64,000 nucleotides of DNA, taken from NCBI RefSeq assembly GCF_000382425.1, contig NZ_KB908291.1, positions 62,001 through 126,000 of the forward strand, given 5' to 3'. This DNA comes from Empedobacter brevis NBRC 14943 = ATCC 43319 (GTDB lineage: Bacteria; Bacteroidota; Bacteroidia; Flavobacteriales; Weeksellaceae). A model generated the notes under the pieces. The model worked only from the letters and a program-made list of their open reading frames with translations, ran no database searches and was not told the origin of the DNA. Both the position numbers and the translations under genes were made by a program. This document shows, in pieces, positions 17,048-25,033 of this stretch (within the stretch, counting starts at the first letter, position 1; each line of letters opens with the position of its first letter).

Positions 17048-17694
17048 CCCATATAAATTGACGATTGAAAAAAGCGAAGAGTAGGTTCAAACCCTGCTTC
17101 CTCACACAATTCTGAAAGTCGATTTTCTGAAACAGCATGAAGCTCATTTTCTATCCTGTTCAGACGGTAATTTATTTGTTCTTCTTCAATACCATCCGGT
17201 AAAAGAAATTTGAGAATATTTAGATTTTGTTTGATTTGTTTTTTATCTCCTGTAATGTCCAATATAATGAATGTTGCTCCCGCAGTTAGTCTGTCAGCAA
17301 TATCCTTTAATAAGCTTAATTTGTCACCGTTGTCTTCAAGAAAATGTAAAACCAATAAAAGCGTTGCGGCATTGTATTTTTTCTCAAGTTCAAGCTCAGA
17401 TACGAAACCATCTATTAAAGTGATGTTTTCATAATTTTGAAGTTTGGCATTTGCTTGTTTGATCATTTCGGGAGAAGGATCAATACCTGTTATTTTCCAA
17501 GGAGTAGGTGTTTTTACAAACCGTTCTATTTCGTTCCCGGTTCCACAACCAACCACCAATAATTTTTTTTCGTTAGTTTCACTCAGAAGTTGAGGTAAAT
17601 GGTCTAAGAAGTAATGATAGTTTGGTATCCATGTTTCAACAAACTGGTTGTAACCGGCTGCCCTCTCATTTTCAAATAATTCTAACTTATTCAT
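17026..17694 (-). CDS. Class I SAM-dependent methyltransferase
   Basis: The 222-residue protein carries the Rossmann methyltransferase motif LLVVGCGTGNEIERF near residue 43, ITGIDPSPEMIKQA (acidic ribose-binding residue), and LLVLHFLED where the motif IV-V region is expected. Substrate is unknown. ATG 17694 (MNKLELFENERAAGYN) is preferred over a longer frame from 17745, which would begin inside the promoter. Its upstream region shares a promoter-operator block with the ClbS-like gene at 23.5 kb, suggesting a stress-linked role. Confidence 0.85.
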   Translation of the reverse strand: MNKLELFENERAAGYNQFVETWIPNYHYFLDHLPQLLSETNEKKLLVVGCGTGNEIERFVKTPTPWKITGIDPSPEMIKQANAKLQNYENITLIDGFVSELELEKKYNAATLLLVLHFLEDNGDKLSLLKDIADRLTAGATFIILDITGDKKQIKQNLNILKFLLPDGIEEEQINYRLNRIENELHAVSENRLSELCEEAGFEPTLRFFQSSIYMGWITKKI

Positions 17695-17753
17695 TTTTAT
17701 ATGATGTTGATTTACAGTGTTTATAAGGATGTGTGCTTTGTGCAAAATTATAA

Positions 17754-17790
17754 ACTAATTTAGTGTATTGTTACTGTAAAAGCAATTTTT
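17754..17790 (-). promoter_or_regulatory. Promoter-operator block, copy 1 (methyltransferase)
   Basis: Read on the + strand, the block starts with the palindrome ACTAATTTAGT (17754-17764) and ends in AAAAGCAATTTT. It matches 29 of 36 bases with 23524-23559. On the minus strand this is TTG (in AATTGCTTTT), 20 bp, then the palindrome lying over the -7 region. Confidence 0.65.
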
Positions 17791-17901
17791 GAGAATGAAA
17801 AAGAAAATGAGATTCCTCAGTATGCTCAACCTGACAAGAGAGGAAGTGTTCTGAAAGAAGTTGAGAGTGATATAAAGTTGTGTAGTTTTTCAGATGGTAA
17901 T

Positions 17902-18714
17902 TTATTTAAAATAATCAAGCACTTCATAATTCCCGTCATCATACTTTTCCAATAATTCTTTTAAATAATATTTATGTTGAACGCCGGTCAAGATAACGAT
18001 TTTTTTTCCTTTGTATTTATGAGCCGTTTTAATAATATTCAGAGCCATGGTATTATTTCTTAGATCCCAAAAGTTACACCAAAGCTGGTAACCTAAACGG
18101 TATGTGATTTTATCACCGTTGGGTTTGGTTACGAATCTTTTTGAGAAAATAACTTCAGAATTTGTGATTTTGGGTAATTCATGATGCTGAATATGTTGAC
18201 GATATTTGTTTAAGGCTTCAAATTCTATTGAATTTAGACTTTTGAAATCCCGTTTTGAAAAATGTATAAGCGCCTGATTAGCATCCATATATTTTTTATA
18301 AATACCGGCATTGTAACTGTCCAATAAATTATTTTGGTAAAGACTATCAATCAAATCAATGGTCAGCTTATCTGTCGGTGTCATCCCGTTTTCTTTTCGA
18401 TACGAATTTCGTCCTTCAAATTCGAAAGGAAGATTCAAGGTAGTTGGGTATTTCTTGATATACATAAACGAAGCATTTTGCTCGTTAGAATTGGGGCGAA
18501 TATCTTCGAAATAGGTTGAAATTTGCGCACTATCATTTTCTTGTAATAGAATGTCAGGTTTAATTTCATCCAATAACTCAAAAAGCATCTGAGGATTTAA
18601 AATGGCGGAAGATTCATGGACAGTTCCAATAACAAACAATTTAGTTTTTTCTGCATTTTGAGCAGATGAAATTTGATAAACAAATATGAATAAAAAATAA
18701 AATATGTACTTCAT
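17902..18714 (-). CDS. Secreted TIKI/TraB-like protein
   Basis: The 270-residue protein has a signal peptide (MKYIFYFLFIFVYQISSAQ). Two GxxH motifs are present, GTVHES near 30 and GVQHKYYL near 248, with ILLQEND between; these mark the TIKI/TraB/GumN fold, a group that includes proteases (Tiki) and erythromycin-esterase relatives. The spacing and the paired glycine-histidine motifs are what I rely on; overall identity to a named protein was not recognised. It would act outside the cytoplasm. It diverges from an AraC gene. Confidence 0.6.
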   Translation of the reverse strand: MKYIFYFLFIFVYQISSAQNAEKTKLFVIGTVHESSAILNPQMLFELLDEIKPDILLQENDSAQISTYFEDIRPNSNEQNASFMYIKKYPTTLNLPFEFEGRNSYRKENGMTPTDKLTIDLIDSLYQNNLLDSYNAGIYKKYMDANQALIHFSKRDFKSLNSIEFEALNKYRQHIQHHELPKITNSEVIFSKRFVTKPNGDKITYRLGYQLWCNFWDLRNNTMALNIIKTAHKYKGKKIVILTGVQHKYYLKELLEKYDDGNYEVLDYFK

Positions 18715-18818
18715 TTTTATTGTATGAGTGATTAAATGATAAACTTGGGTAATTCACATGAAATTAAACACAAAGGAATCGCTTGTTGTAAATTTAATAA
18801 AAAAATAAATTTGAAAAG

Positions 18819-18846
18819 AGCATTTCATTCATAAGAATGAAATGCT
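18819..18846. repeat. Hairpin in a divergent intergenic region
   Basis: AGCATTTCATTC, loop ATAA, GAATGAAATGCT: a perfect 12-bp stem. It lies between divergent genes and lacks a T run on the + side, so it is not an obvious terminator; it could be an operator or RNA structure. Confidence 0.6.
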
Positions 18847-18930
18847 AACGATACGTTTGTTAAGATTATTTTCGAAGATGTATTAAAAAAGGTAAAAAAG
18901 TTGTTTATTTGAATTTTGTAAGAATTAGGA

Positions 18931-19845
18931 ATGAGTCAGGAATTAGAAACAATTGCAGATTATTATAATAAGATTAGTGCAGAACAAGCAGAATTAATGA
19001 AGTCGGTTTGTTTTGAACAGGATAAAGCGCATTTTAATATTTCGTTGAGAAGATATTGTAGTTTTAGGAGTCCGTATAGCAGAAGAGATTATTATAAAAT
19101 AAGTTTGTTTATCGGAGAAGGTGTTTTTAAATATGGAAATACGGAGACCTATATTTCAAAACCGATTTTATTTCTTCCGCCTCCGCATTTATCATATACA
19201 TGGGAATGTAAATCGAGTTTACAAGAAGGATATTTTTGTTTATTTAATCAACAATTTTTCACTGAAAACAAAGAATTTGAAGTATTCAAAAGAACCTCGT
19301 TATTCAAAGATTGGGGTTCTCCATTTGTTGAAATTTCAGAAGAAGATTTGCCTGTAGTTATATCGTATTTTGAACAAATGTATCGACTGAATCAATCCAA
19401 ATATCCTTTGCGCTATCACAGTATTCGCAATCATTTATCGGCTGTTTTTCATTATATTTTAGAACAAAAAGTAGATGAAATTCATTCGGATGAACTCCCG
19501 TCAAATATGAGGTTATACAAAAAATTTGATGAACTTTTGAATACGCAATTTCCTTTAGATTCCCCTGCTCATCCATTGTTATTGAAAACTCCGGCCGATT
19601 TTTCGCACCAATTAAATGTTCACGTGAACCATTTAAATTCTTCTGTAAAATCTGTGACAAATCAAACAACAACTCAAATTATCAAACAAAAAATTATAGA
19701 AGAAGCAAAGAGTTTGTTACGCTATACCGATTGGGATATTGCTGAAGTGGGGTATACCTTGGGCTTTGAAGAACCGGCACATTTTAATAATTTTTTCAAA
19801 AAACATACACAAACGTCACCTTTAAAATTTAAACAAAGAAAATAA
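18931..19845 (+). CDS. AraC-family transcriptional regulator
   Basis: The 304-residue protein has an N-terminal AraC-type cupin ligand domain (about 30-160) and a C-terminal double helix-turn-helix (about 205-304), with the family signature IAEVGYTLGFEEPAHFNNFFKKHTQTSPLKF split over two helices. It is followed 89 bases later by a Bcr/CflA-type exporter on the same strand, so it probably controls that gene. Confidence 0.9.
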   Translation: MSQELETIADYYNKISAEQAELMKSVCFEQDKAHFNISLRRYCSFRSPYSRRDYYKISLFIGEGVFKYGNTETYISKPILFLPPPHLSYTWECKSSLQEGYFCLFNQQFFTENKEFEVFKRTSLFKDWGSPFVEISEEDLPVVISYFEQMYRLNQSKYPLRYHSIRNHLSAVFHYILEQKVDEIHSDELPSNMRLYKKFDELLNTQFPLDSPAHPLLLKTPADFSHQLNVHVNHLNSSVKSVTNQTTTQIIKQKIIEEAKSLLRYTDWDIAEVGYTLGFEEPAHFNNFFKKHTQTSPLKFKQRK

Positions 19846-19934
19846 TTGTCTTTGATTTTTGTAATTTTTTATTTGTCTTTTTTAATCACTTATTTTCTCT
19901 TCCGGTTTATTTTTGCTCAGTAAAAAAATGATTT

Positions 19935-21149
19935 ATGTTGAGAGAAGCATCTGAAAAAAGGAAAAAAATTGTAAGTATACTCGGTTTTCTGTCGATTCCG
20001 ATTTCCGGATTTACAACGGATATCTATCTTCCGTCTTTTCCTTCTATGTCAAAAGCTTTGTTAGTGCCGGAAAGCAGCATTCAGTTGACTTTAACGTGCT
20101 TTTTATTGAGTTATGGTTTGTCACAATTGTTTATCGGAAGTTTTTTAGATGCCATTGGACGTTATTACCCAAAGCTGATTGCTTTGGCCGTAGTTTTGGG
20201 ATCAAGTTTAGGAATTGCTCTTACAGAAAGTATTTCATTAATCTGTTTTTTTCGGGTTATACAGGGAATTTCTGTTGCGATTATCGTGATTGCAACACGC
20301 GCACTTTTTATTGATATACATGAGCCTGATAAAGCGAGACATTATTTAGGCTATTTTACAATTGTCTGGTCTTGCGGACCTATTCTTGCTCCTTTTTTGG
20401 GTGGATATTTGGAAAAATTGTTTAATTGGCATGCTAATTTTTATTTTCTGGCAATTTACGCGGGTGTAATATTAGTTTTGGAACTGATTTTTAGTGGAGA
20501 AAGTATTGTAAAGAAAAGTAAACTGAACTTGAAAAATATGCTTGAAACCTATAAAATGATGCTTCAAAATCAGAATTTTATGTTAGGAATTTTGATTCAA
20601 GGGATAGCTTATTCCATTGTCATGATTTTTAATATTGTTGGTCCTTTTTTGATTGAGAATACGTATCATTTCAATTCTGTTGCAATTGGATATTCAACTT
20701 TAATTCTTGGTTTTTCCTGGATGATCGGAGGTTTTATAGGGAAAAAGAGAATGTATTTAGATTTTAAAGAGAGTATAGGGGTACCGATCGTCGTACAATT
20801 AATTTTAATTGTGCTTCTGATTGGGACTGGAGTATTTTTCCAAAATCTATTTATTCTGATCTTTTTTGCTTTTTTCATTCACATTTGTTCCGGAATATTA
20901 TTCACCTCTTTTTTTACAACGAATATGATGGCTTTTCCTAAAAATGCCGGTGTAGCAGGAGGGTTGATGGGTGGAATGACATATATAATTACTTCGTTGA
21001 CGAGTTTTATCATTTCCAGTACAGGAAAAGTAGGAACTCAAAATGATTTAGCTTGGCGATACTTCATTTTCTCGTTTGTTCTATTCCTGATTATTTTTAC
21101 GATGTACCGCTTGAAAAATAAAAACAGTAAAAAAGTAATCGCAGGATAA
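19935..21149 (+). CDS. Bcr/CflA-family drug-resistance MFS transporter
   Basis: The 404-residue protein has about 12 membrane segments. The opening PISGFTTDIYLPSFPSM (motif D1 with DIYLPS), followed by YGLSQLFIGSFLDAIGRY (motif A region), is characteristic of the Bcr/CflA drug-proton antiporters. Substrate cannot be told. Start ATG 19935 gives a normal N-terminus. An AraC regulator precedes it. Confidence 0.88.
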   Translation: MLREASEKRKKIVSILGFLSIPISGFTTDIYLPSFPSMSKALLVPESSIQLTLTCFLLSYGLSQLFIGSFLDAIGRYYPKLIALAVVLGSSLGIALTESISLICFFRVIQGISVAIIVIATRALFIDIHEPDKARHYLGYFTIVWSCGPILAPFLGGYLEKLFNWHANFYFLAIYAGVILVLELIFSGESIVKKSKLNLKNMLETYKMMLQNQNFMLGILIQGIAYSIVMIFNIVGPFLIENTYHFNSVAIGYSTLILGFSWMIGGFIGKKRMYLDFKESIGVPIVVQLILIVLLIGTGVFFQNLFILIFFAFFIHICSGILFTSFFTTNMMAFPKNAGVAGGLMGGMTYIITSLTSFIISSTGKVGTQNDLAWRYFIFSFVLFLIIFTMYRLKNKNSKKVIAG

Positions 21150-21232
21150 ATTTGAAGTAATGTTTTATATAGTAGAGTCTTGGAGAAAACTGAAAAAAAA
21201 TCGTTACAATTATAGAAGCTATAAAGAAAACA

Positions 21233-21265
21233 AACCTCGCTTATAAAGGTTAAGCGAGGTTATTT
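21233..21265. terminator. Bidirectional terminator, MFS / VOC genes
   Basis: AACCTCGCTTA and TAAGCGAGGTT form an 11-bp perfect stem with a seven-base loop, between two convergent genes. Confidence 0.8.
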
Positions 21266-21321
21266 TATGTCTTTTTATGATTGATAAATCAATAAAGTAG
21301 ACGACGAATGCTATCTATTAT

Positions 21322-21714
21322 TTAGTGCGCTATTGGTGTGCAAATTTCAATCAAAAATCCATTGTTATCTAAAAGATAACCGACCTTTTGTCCCCAAGGC
21401 TTTTCTGTTAAAGGTTCAAATTCTATTGCGCCGGCATCAATAGCTGTTTTAAAATCTGTTTCAATATTTTCTGATGTAAATGCAAGTTCTACTCCAAACG
21501 GTTTTGCTGATTTTTCAATTGCTGTAAATCCTTTTTTCAAATTTGAATTTCCAAGTTCAACAGATGCAAAAGCAATTGTTGTTTCGCCTGAAATAAGTTC
21601 GCCATAATCATTTTCAGGTGTTATAAATTTAGTCTCAAAAGCAAATGCTTTTGTATAAAATGCGATGGTTTCCGTTACATTTTTAACATATACAATGGTA
21701 TAGGCGTATTTCAT
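21322..21714 (-). CDS. VOC-superfamily (glyoxalase-like) protein
   Basis: The 130-residue protein has the two beta-alpha-beta-beta-beta units of the vicinal oxygen chelate fold: AYTIVYVKNVTETIAFYTKAFAFE at the start and FGVELAFTSENIETDFKTAI in the second half, ending DNNGFLIEICTP with the usual metal-side glutamate. Substrates of such proteins range widely. It is the last gene of a short minus-strand set with an SDR enzyme and an AraC regulator, suggesting a joint detoxifying or catabolic role. Confidence 0.85.
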   Translation of the reverse strand: MKYAYTIVYVKNVTETIAFYTKAFAFETKFITPENDYGELISGETTIAFASVELGNSNLKKGFTAIEKSAKPFGVELAFTSENIETDFKTAIDAGAIEFEPLTEKPWGQKVGYLLDNNGFLIEICTPIAH

Positions 21715-21759
21715 CTTAATTCGTTTTTAATATTCTTTGTTTCGACTATTTAGTAGTTT

Positions 21760-22500
21760 TTATGCCATTCCTCCGTTTACACCGATGTTTTGCCCTGTAA
21801 TCCATTGAGATTCGTCACTGCCTAAAAATAGAATGACCGGGATAATGTCTTCAACATTTCCAATTCTGTTAAAGGCGGATAAAGCGGCTATCTTATTGAT
21901 TAGCTCAGGGGATTTCCCATTTGTAAATAAAGCGGTATTCATTGGACCAGGTAATACGGAATTTACTGTAATACCTTTGCTGCCTATTTCTTTCGCAAAA
22001 ACTTTTGTCATTTGTTCAACAGCGGATTTTGTAGCAGAATAGATGGCATAAGTTGGCATCATCAATCGGGAAGTGGAACTTGAGATGTTGATAATTCGCC
22101 CGTTTTCCTCCAATTTATCTGATGCTTTTTTCATCATCAAAAAAACACTTTTTACATTTGTCGTAAATTGTTTGTCAAATTCTTCTTCCGAGAAATCCTT
22201 GAGAAATTTAGTCATCATTATTCCTGCATTGTTTACAACAATATCTACTTTTCCAAAATGTTCAATTGTTTTTTCAAAAAGATGGTTTACGTCTTCATTT
22301 TGACTCACATTCGCTTTAACAGCGATAGCTTTTCCTTCATTTAATGTGATCTCCTTAACAGTTGAAAGAGCTTCTGATTCGTTCGAATTATAATTAATCA
22401 CAACATTTGCTCCTTTTTTTGCAAATTCTATTGCAATTTGTTTACCAAGTCCTCTGGACGAACCTGTAACGATGACGGTTTTATCTTTTAAGTTGATCAT
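21760..22500 (-). CDS. SDR-family oxidoreductase
   Basis: A 246-residue classical short-chain dehydrogenase: TGSSRGLGKQIA (cofactor), NNAGIMMTK, ISSSTSRLMMP with the catalytic serine, YAIYSATK (YxxxK), and a WITGQNIGVNGG end. It is close to the FabG/3-oxoacyl reductase-like group, but the setting next to a VOC protein and an AraC regulator points to redox processing of a small molecule rather than fatty-acid synthesis. Confidence 0.88.
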   Translation of the reverse strand: MINLKDKTVIVTGSSRGLGKQIAIEFAKKGANVVINYNSNESEALSTVKEITLNEGKAIAVKANVSQNEDVNHLFEKTIEHFGKVDIVVNNAGIMMTKFLKDFSEEEFDKQFTTNVKSVFLMMKKASDKLEENGRIINISSSTSRLMMPTYAIYSATKSAVEQMTKVFAKEIGSKGITVNSVLPGPMNTALFTNGKSPELINKIAALSAFNRIGNVEDIIPVILFLGSDESQWITGQNIGVNGGMA

Positions 22501-22570
22501 ACATGTATATTTTTTTATTCGATAAAATTAAACAAGGAAAAAATAAGAACAATGGTGAAGGTTTCAGAAC

Positions 22571-22936
22571 TTAAGGAAGGAGTGAATCACTTTTTTTACG
22601 GAATTGAGAAGGCGTTTGACCTGTATGTTTTTTAAAATATTTTGTAAAATTCGTGGGTTCAAAAGTTAATTTATACGCTATTTCAGCGATTGTTAGATCA
22701 GAATACTGCAAAAGGTTTTTTGCAATGTCAATCGTTTTTTCATTGCAAATATCGCAAGGAGCTTTTCCTGTCACTTCTTTTATTGTATTGCTAAGATGTG
22801 TAGGATGGATATGCATCATATTGGCTAAATCTTGGATTTCCAAATATACATCCGTTTCTCCCTGTACAATTTTTTCCAAATGATTGTCAAGGATTTGATT
22901 AAAATCTTTTGTTATTTCTTCGGGTCTCTTATTCAC
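22571..22936 (-). CDS. Short AraC-type regulator (DNA-binding domain only)
   Basis: The 121-residue protein contains an AraC double helix-turn-helix over residues about 30-115 (IQDLANMMHIHPTHLSNTI, then IAEIAYKLTFEPTNFTKYFKKHTGQTPSQF) and almost no ligand domain. The frame has no ATG before residue 40, so the start is GTG 22936. It lies 70 bases upstream of the SDR gene on the same strand and probably regulates that pair. Confidence 0.85.
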   Translation of the reverse strand: MNKRPEEITKDFNQILDNHLEKIVQGETDVYLEIQDLANMMHIHPTHLSNTIKEVTGKAPCDICNEKTIDIAKNLLQYSDLTIAEIAYKLTFEPTNFTKYFKKHTGQTPSQFRKKSDSLLP

Positions 22937-23000
22937 AAAATTCGTATTTCAATTCAACTAAATTACAACTATAAATGAATCGAACAGAAATTATCGGGAA

Positions 23001-23510
23001 TTATTTACCCTGTAGCTTTTTCCATTTTCTTATTCTTCCTCTTGCATTGGTGTAAGGTGATGCAGTGTTGAATTGTATCATTCTTCCAAGCGTCCATTTT
23101 TCGTACCAGCTGACTTCGTAAAGTTCTTGATTCGATTTTCTATGTATTAAATCAAGTATTTGATATACAGTTTCGTCCAATTTAATTTTCAAGGTACCAA
23201 AATCATCATCTTTATACTCTTTGTAAAATTTTTGTGCGAGCTTCCCGAGTTCGTTCCATTTATATCCGGTTTCAGGAAAATCAACAGGCTCGTTTCTCTC
23301 TTTTTTATCGTTCCACTTCAAAACCAATTTTCCCCACCCAATAAGGTAAGAAAGAAGGTTGTTTATACTCATTGTTGTTCCTTTTGCATGCCCTTCCAGA
23401 TTTTTCAAAGTTGACATGTCGTAAGAAACTGTCGCGAGTTCATTTTTTAATTTTTCGTAATTTGTTTCAATTGCTTTTAGCAATTCTTCTTTATTTGTTG
23501 GAACAGCCAT
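23001..23510 (-). CDS. ClbS/DfsB-family four-helix-bundle protein
   Basis: The 169-residue protein matches the ClbS/DfsB (DUF1706) family: PTNKEELLKAIETNYEKL at the start, TMSINNLLSYLIGWGKLVLKW in the middle, and a C-terminal WTLGRMIQFNTASPYTNARGRIRKW. ClbS hydrolyses the cyclopropane of colibactin and so protects DNA; most relatives have unknown targets. No colibactin genes are here. Its promoter block is shared with the methyltransferase at 17.7 kb. Confidence 0.85.
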   Translation of the reverse strand: MAVPTNKEELLKAIETNYEKLKNELATVSYDMSTLKNLEGHAKGTTMSINNLLSYLIGWGKLVLKWNDKKERNEPVDFPETGYKWNELGKLAQKFYKEYKDDDFGTLKIKLDETVYQILDLIHRKSNQELYEVSWYEKWTLGRMIQFNTASPYTNARGRIRKWKKLQGK

Positions 23511-23523
23511 AATTATTTATATT

Positions 23524-23560
23524 ACTAAATTAGTATATTGTTTTAAGAAAAGCAATTTTG
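23524..23560 (-). promoter_or_regulatory. Promoter-operator block, copy 2 (ClbS-like gene)
   Basis: Begins with the palindrome ACTAAATTAGT (23524-23534) and ends in AAAAGCAATTTT at the same spacing as copy 1. On the minus strand TTG lies 20 bp before TAATTTAG, which overlaps the palindrome; a repressor bound there would block the promoter. Confidence 0.65.
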
Positions 23561-23768
23561 TGAACAGGAACGAAAATATTTTTAGCAGAGAGATGTACAG
23601 TCTTGACTTTTTGGTTACTTTTTAATCAAGTAAAAAGTAATATACCTAAGCTCCACCGGAGCTTCTTCTCTCCATCTCAAATTCTTAATTTCAAACGTTT
23701 TTCAGGTTTTCTATTGAGAACAGATGAATAAAAAATGAAAATAAACATGTTTCGAAGCTCAATATGGC

Positions 23769-23797
23769 AAAAAAATCCTTTATTGAAAAAGGATTAA
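23769..23797 (-). terminator. Terminator of the 23.9-kb AraC gene
   Basis: On the minus strand AATCCTTT pairs with AAAGGATT and is followed by a run of T. It lies about 65 bases after the stop. Confidence 0.7.
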
Positions 23798-23858
23798 ATG
23801 ATTAAAAAAGAGGAGGGAATTCCGACGATTTAGAATAGAAATGTTCATCAAATCTAAA

Positions 23859-24842
23859 TTATTTATACAGTTGGCTAGGAGAGATACCGAATTTCTTTTT
23901 AAAGGCAGAAGAAAAATGCCGTTGATTTTTGTAACCAATCAAATAAGCTATTTCACTAATTGTGAGATGTTGTTCGGTAAGTAAGGCTTTAGCATATTCC
24001 ATTTTTTCATTCGCCCAAAAAGAAAATACAGTGGTACCAAAAATTTCTTTAAATCCTTTTTTCAATATAAATTCGTTTGTTCCGGCCTGATGTGCCAAAT
24101 CGATTAAGGAGTAAGAGCTATTCAGGTTATTGACAATGAAATCTCTTACAACGTATATTTTATCTATATCCTTTCTTTTTAATGTTCCTTTATAAGGAGA
24201 TGCTGTATGAAATTGTTCTAGTTGAAGCAATAATAACTCAATTACTTTAGCTTCTAAAAACATGCGCTTAAACAACCCTTTCTTCTTGCACTGTATAATT
24301 TGTTCTAAAATTTGATACATCTGATGATTGATTTGATGATGTTGTTGATGAAGTAAACTAGAGTTCCCTTTTTCAATTGCATTTTTAAATTTATCAAACA
24401 GCTGGCTCTCGTGAGGTAAAAATCGTTTAAAAAACGACTTACTCAGATTAATTTCACAGATTTGAAAATGGTCACTTTCCCATTGCATTTTACCACATAA
24501 ACCATTTGTGTAGATGATGTTATGGGAGTTTGAGTCAAAACTAATGTTACGATCGAATTTAGTTGTTTGTGCAGTACTTTTTCCTTTTAAAGCGAAATGC
24601 ATTTCAATAGTCTCGAAGTCTGTTTCAAAACCTAGCAGTAGTTTATGAGGTAAATGCATATCACCAAATCCAATATGGACTCCGTCAAAATAAATTTCTT
24701 GGTAAAAACCTTTTCCTATAGAAGAATTTAAATAGGTCGTTGTTTCCTTTAAAGCATTTTTATCAACGTCAAAAAAAGAAGCAGGATATTCCTTTTCTAC
24801 TAAGGTCTGGTTGTTTTTAACATCATATAATCGTAAAGCCAT
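23859..24842 (-). CDS. AraC-family regulator (PchR-like)
   Basis: The 327-residue protein has an N-terminal sensing region (about 20-200, with GFYQEIYFDGVHIGFGDMHL) and a C-terminal AraC domain (about 225-327; NEFILKKGFKEIFGTTVFSF, then TISEIAYLIGYKNQRHFSSAFKKKFGISPSQLY). The layout matches PchR-type regulators, which in other bacteria answer to ferric siderophores. It diverges from a MATE exporter gene, and a 19-bp Fur-like box lies over its own promoter region. Confidence 0.88.
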   Translation of the reverse strand: MALRLYDVKNNQTLVEKEYPASFFDVDKNALKETTTYLNSSIGKGFYQEIYFDGVHIGFGDMHLPHKLLLGFETDFETIEMHFALKGKSTAQTTKFDRNISFDSNSHNIIYTNGLCGKMQWESDHFQICEINLSKSFFKRFLPHESQLFDKFKNAIEKGNSSLLHQQHHQINHQMYQILEQIIQCKKKGLFKRMFLEAKVIELLLLQLEQFHTASPYKGTLKRKDIDKIYVVRDFIVNNLNSSYSLIDLAHQAGTNEFILKKGFKEIFGTTVFSFWANEKMEYAKALLTEQHLTISEIAYLIGYKNQRHFSSAFKKKFGISPSQLYK

Positions 24843-24913
24843 GGTTCGTGTTTTTTGCGGACTTTTTAATCCTTATTTGAAACATTGTGGTGGAATTATC
24901 CCACTACATTTGT

Positions 24914-24946
24914 CAAATGTATTAATTATTTAGAATTATTCTTAAT
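24914..24946 (-). promoter_or_regulatory. AraC promoter with Fur-like box 1
   Basis: The -7 element TACATTTG is at 24921-24914. Just upstream, 24928-24946 reads ATTTAGA-ATTAT-TCTTAAT, a 7-5-7 inverted repeat close to boxes at both heme operons, covering the -33 region. Confidence 0.5.
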
Positions 24947-25033
24947 AGTAAATAATTGTTTTTATTGAAATAAAGTAAAACATAGGAGATAATTCGTAAA
25001 AAATAGTAACCACACTTTATACAGGAGAAGAAG

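Larger units (their letters stand above)
23511..23858. other. Structured intergenic region
   Basis: It holds the ClbS promoter block at 23524-23560, a perfect 10-bp hairpin (TTACTTTTTA / TAAAAAGTAA, 23615-23640), a second hairpin (AAGCTCC-ACC-GGAGCTT, 23648-23664), and a terminator for the AraC gene that follows. No coding frame is supported. Confidence 0.55.
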
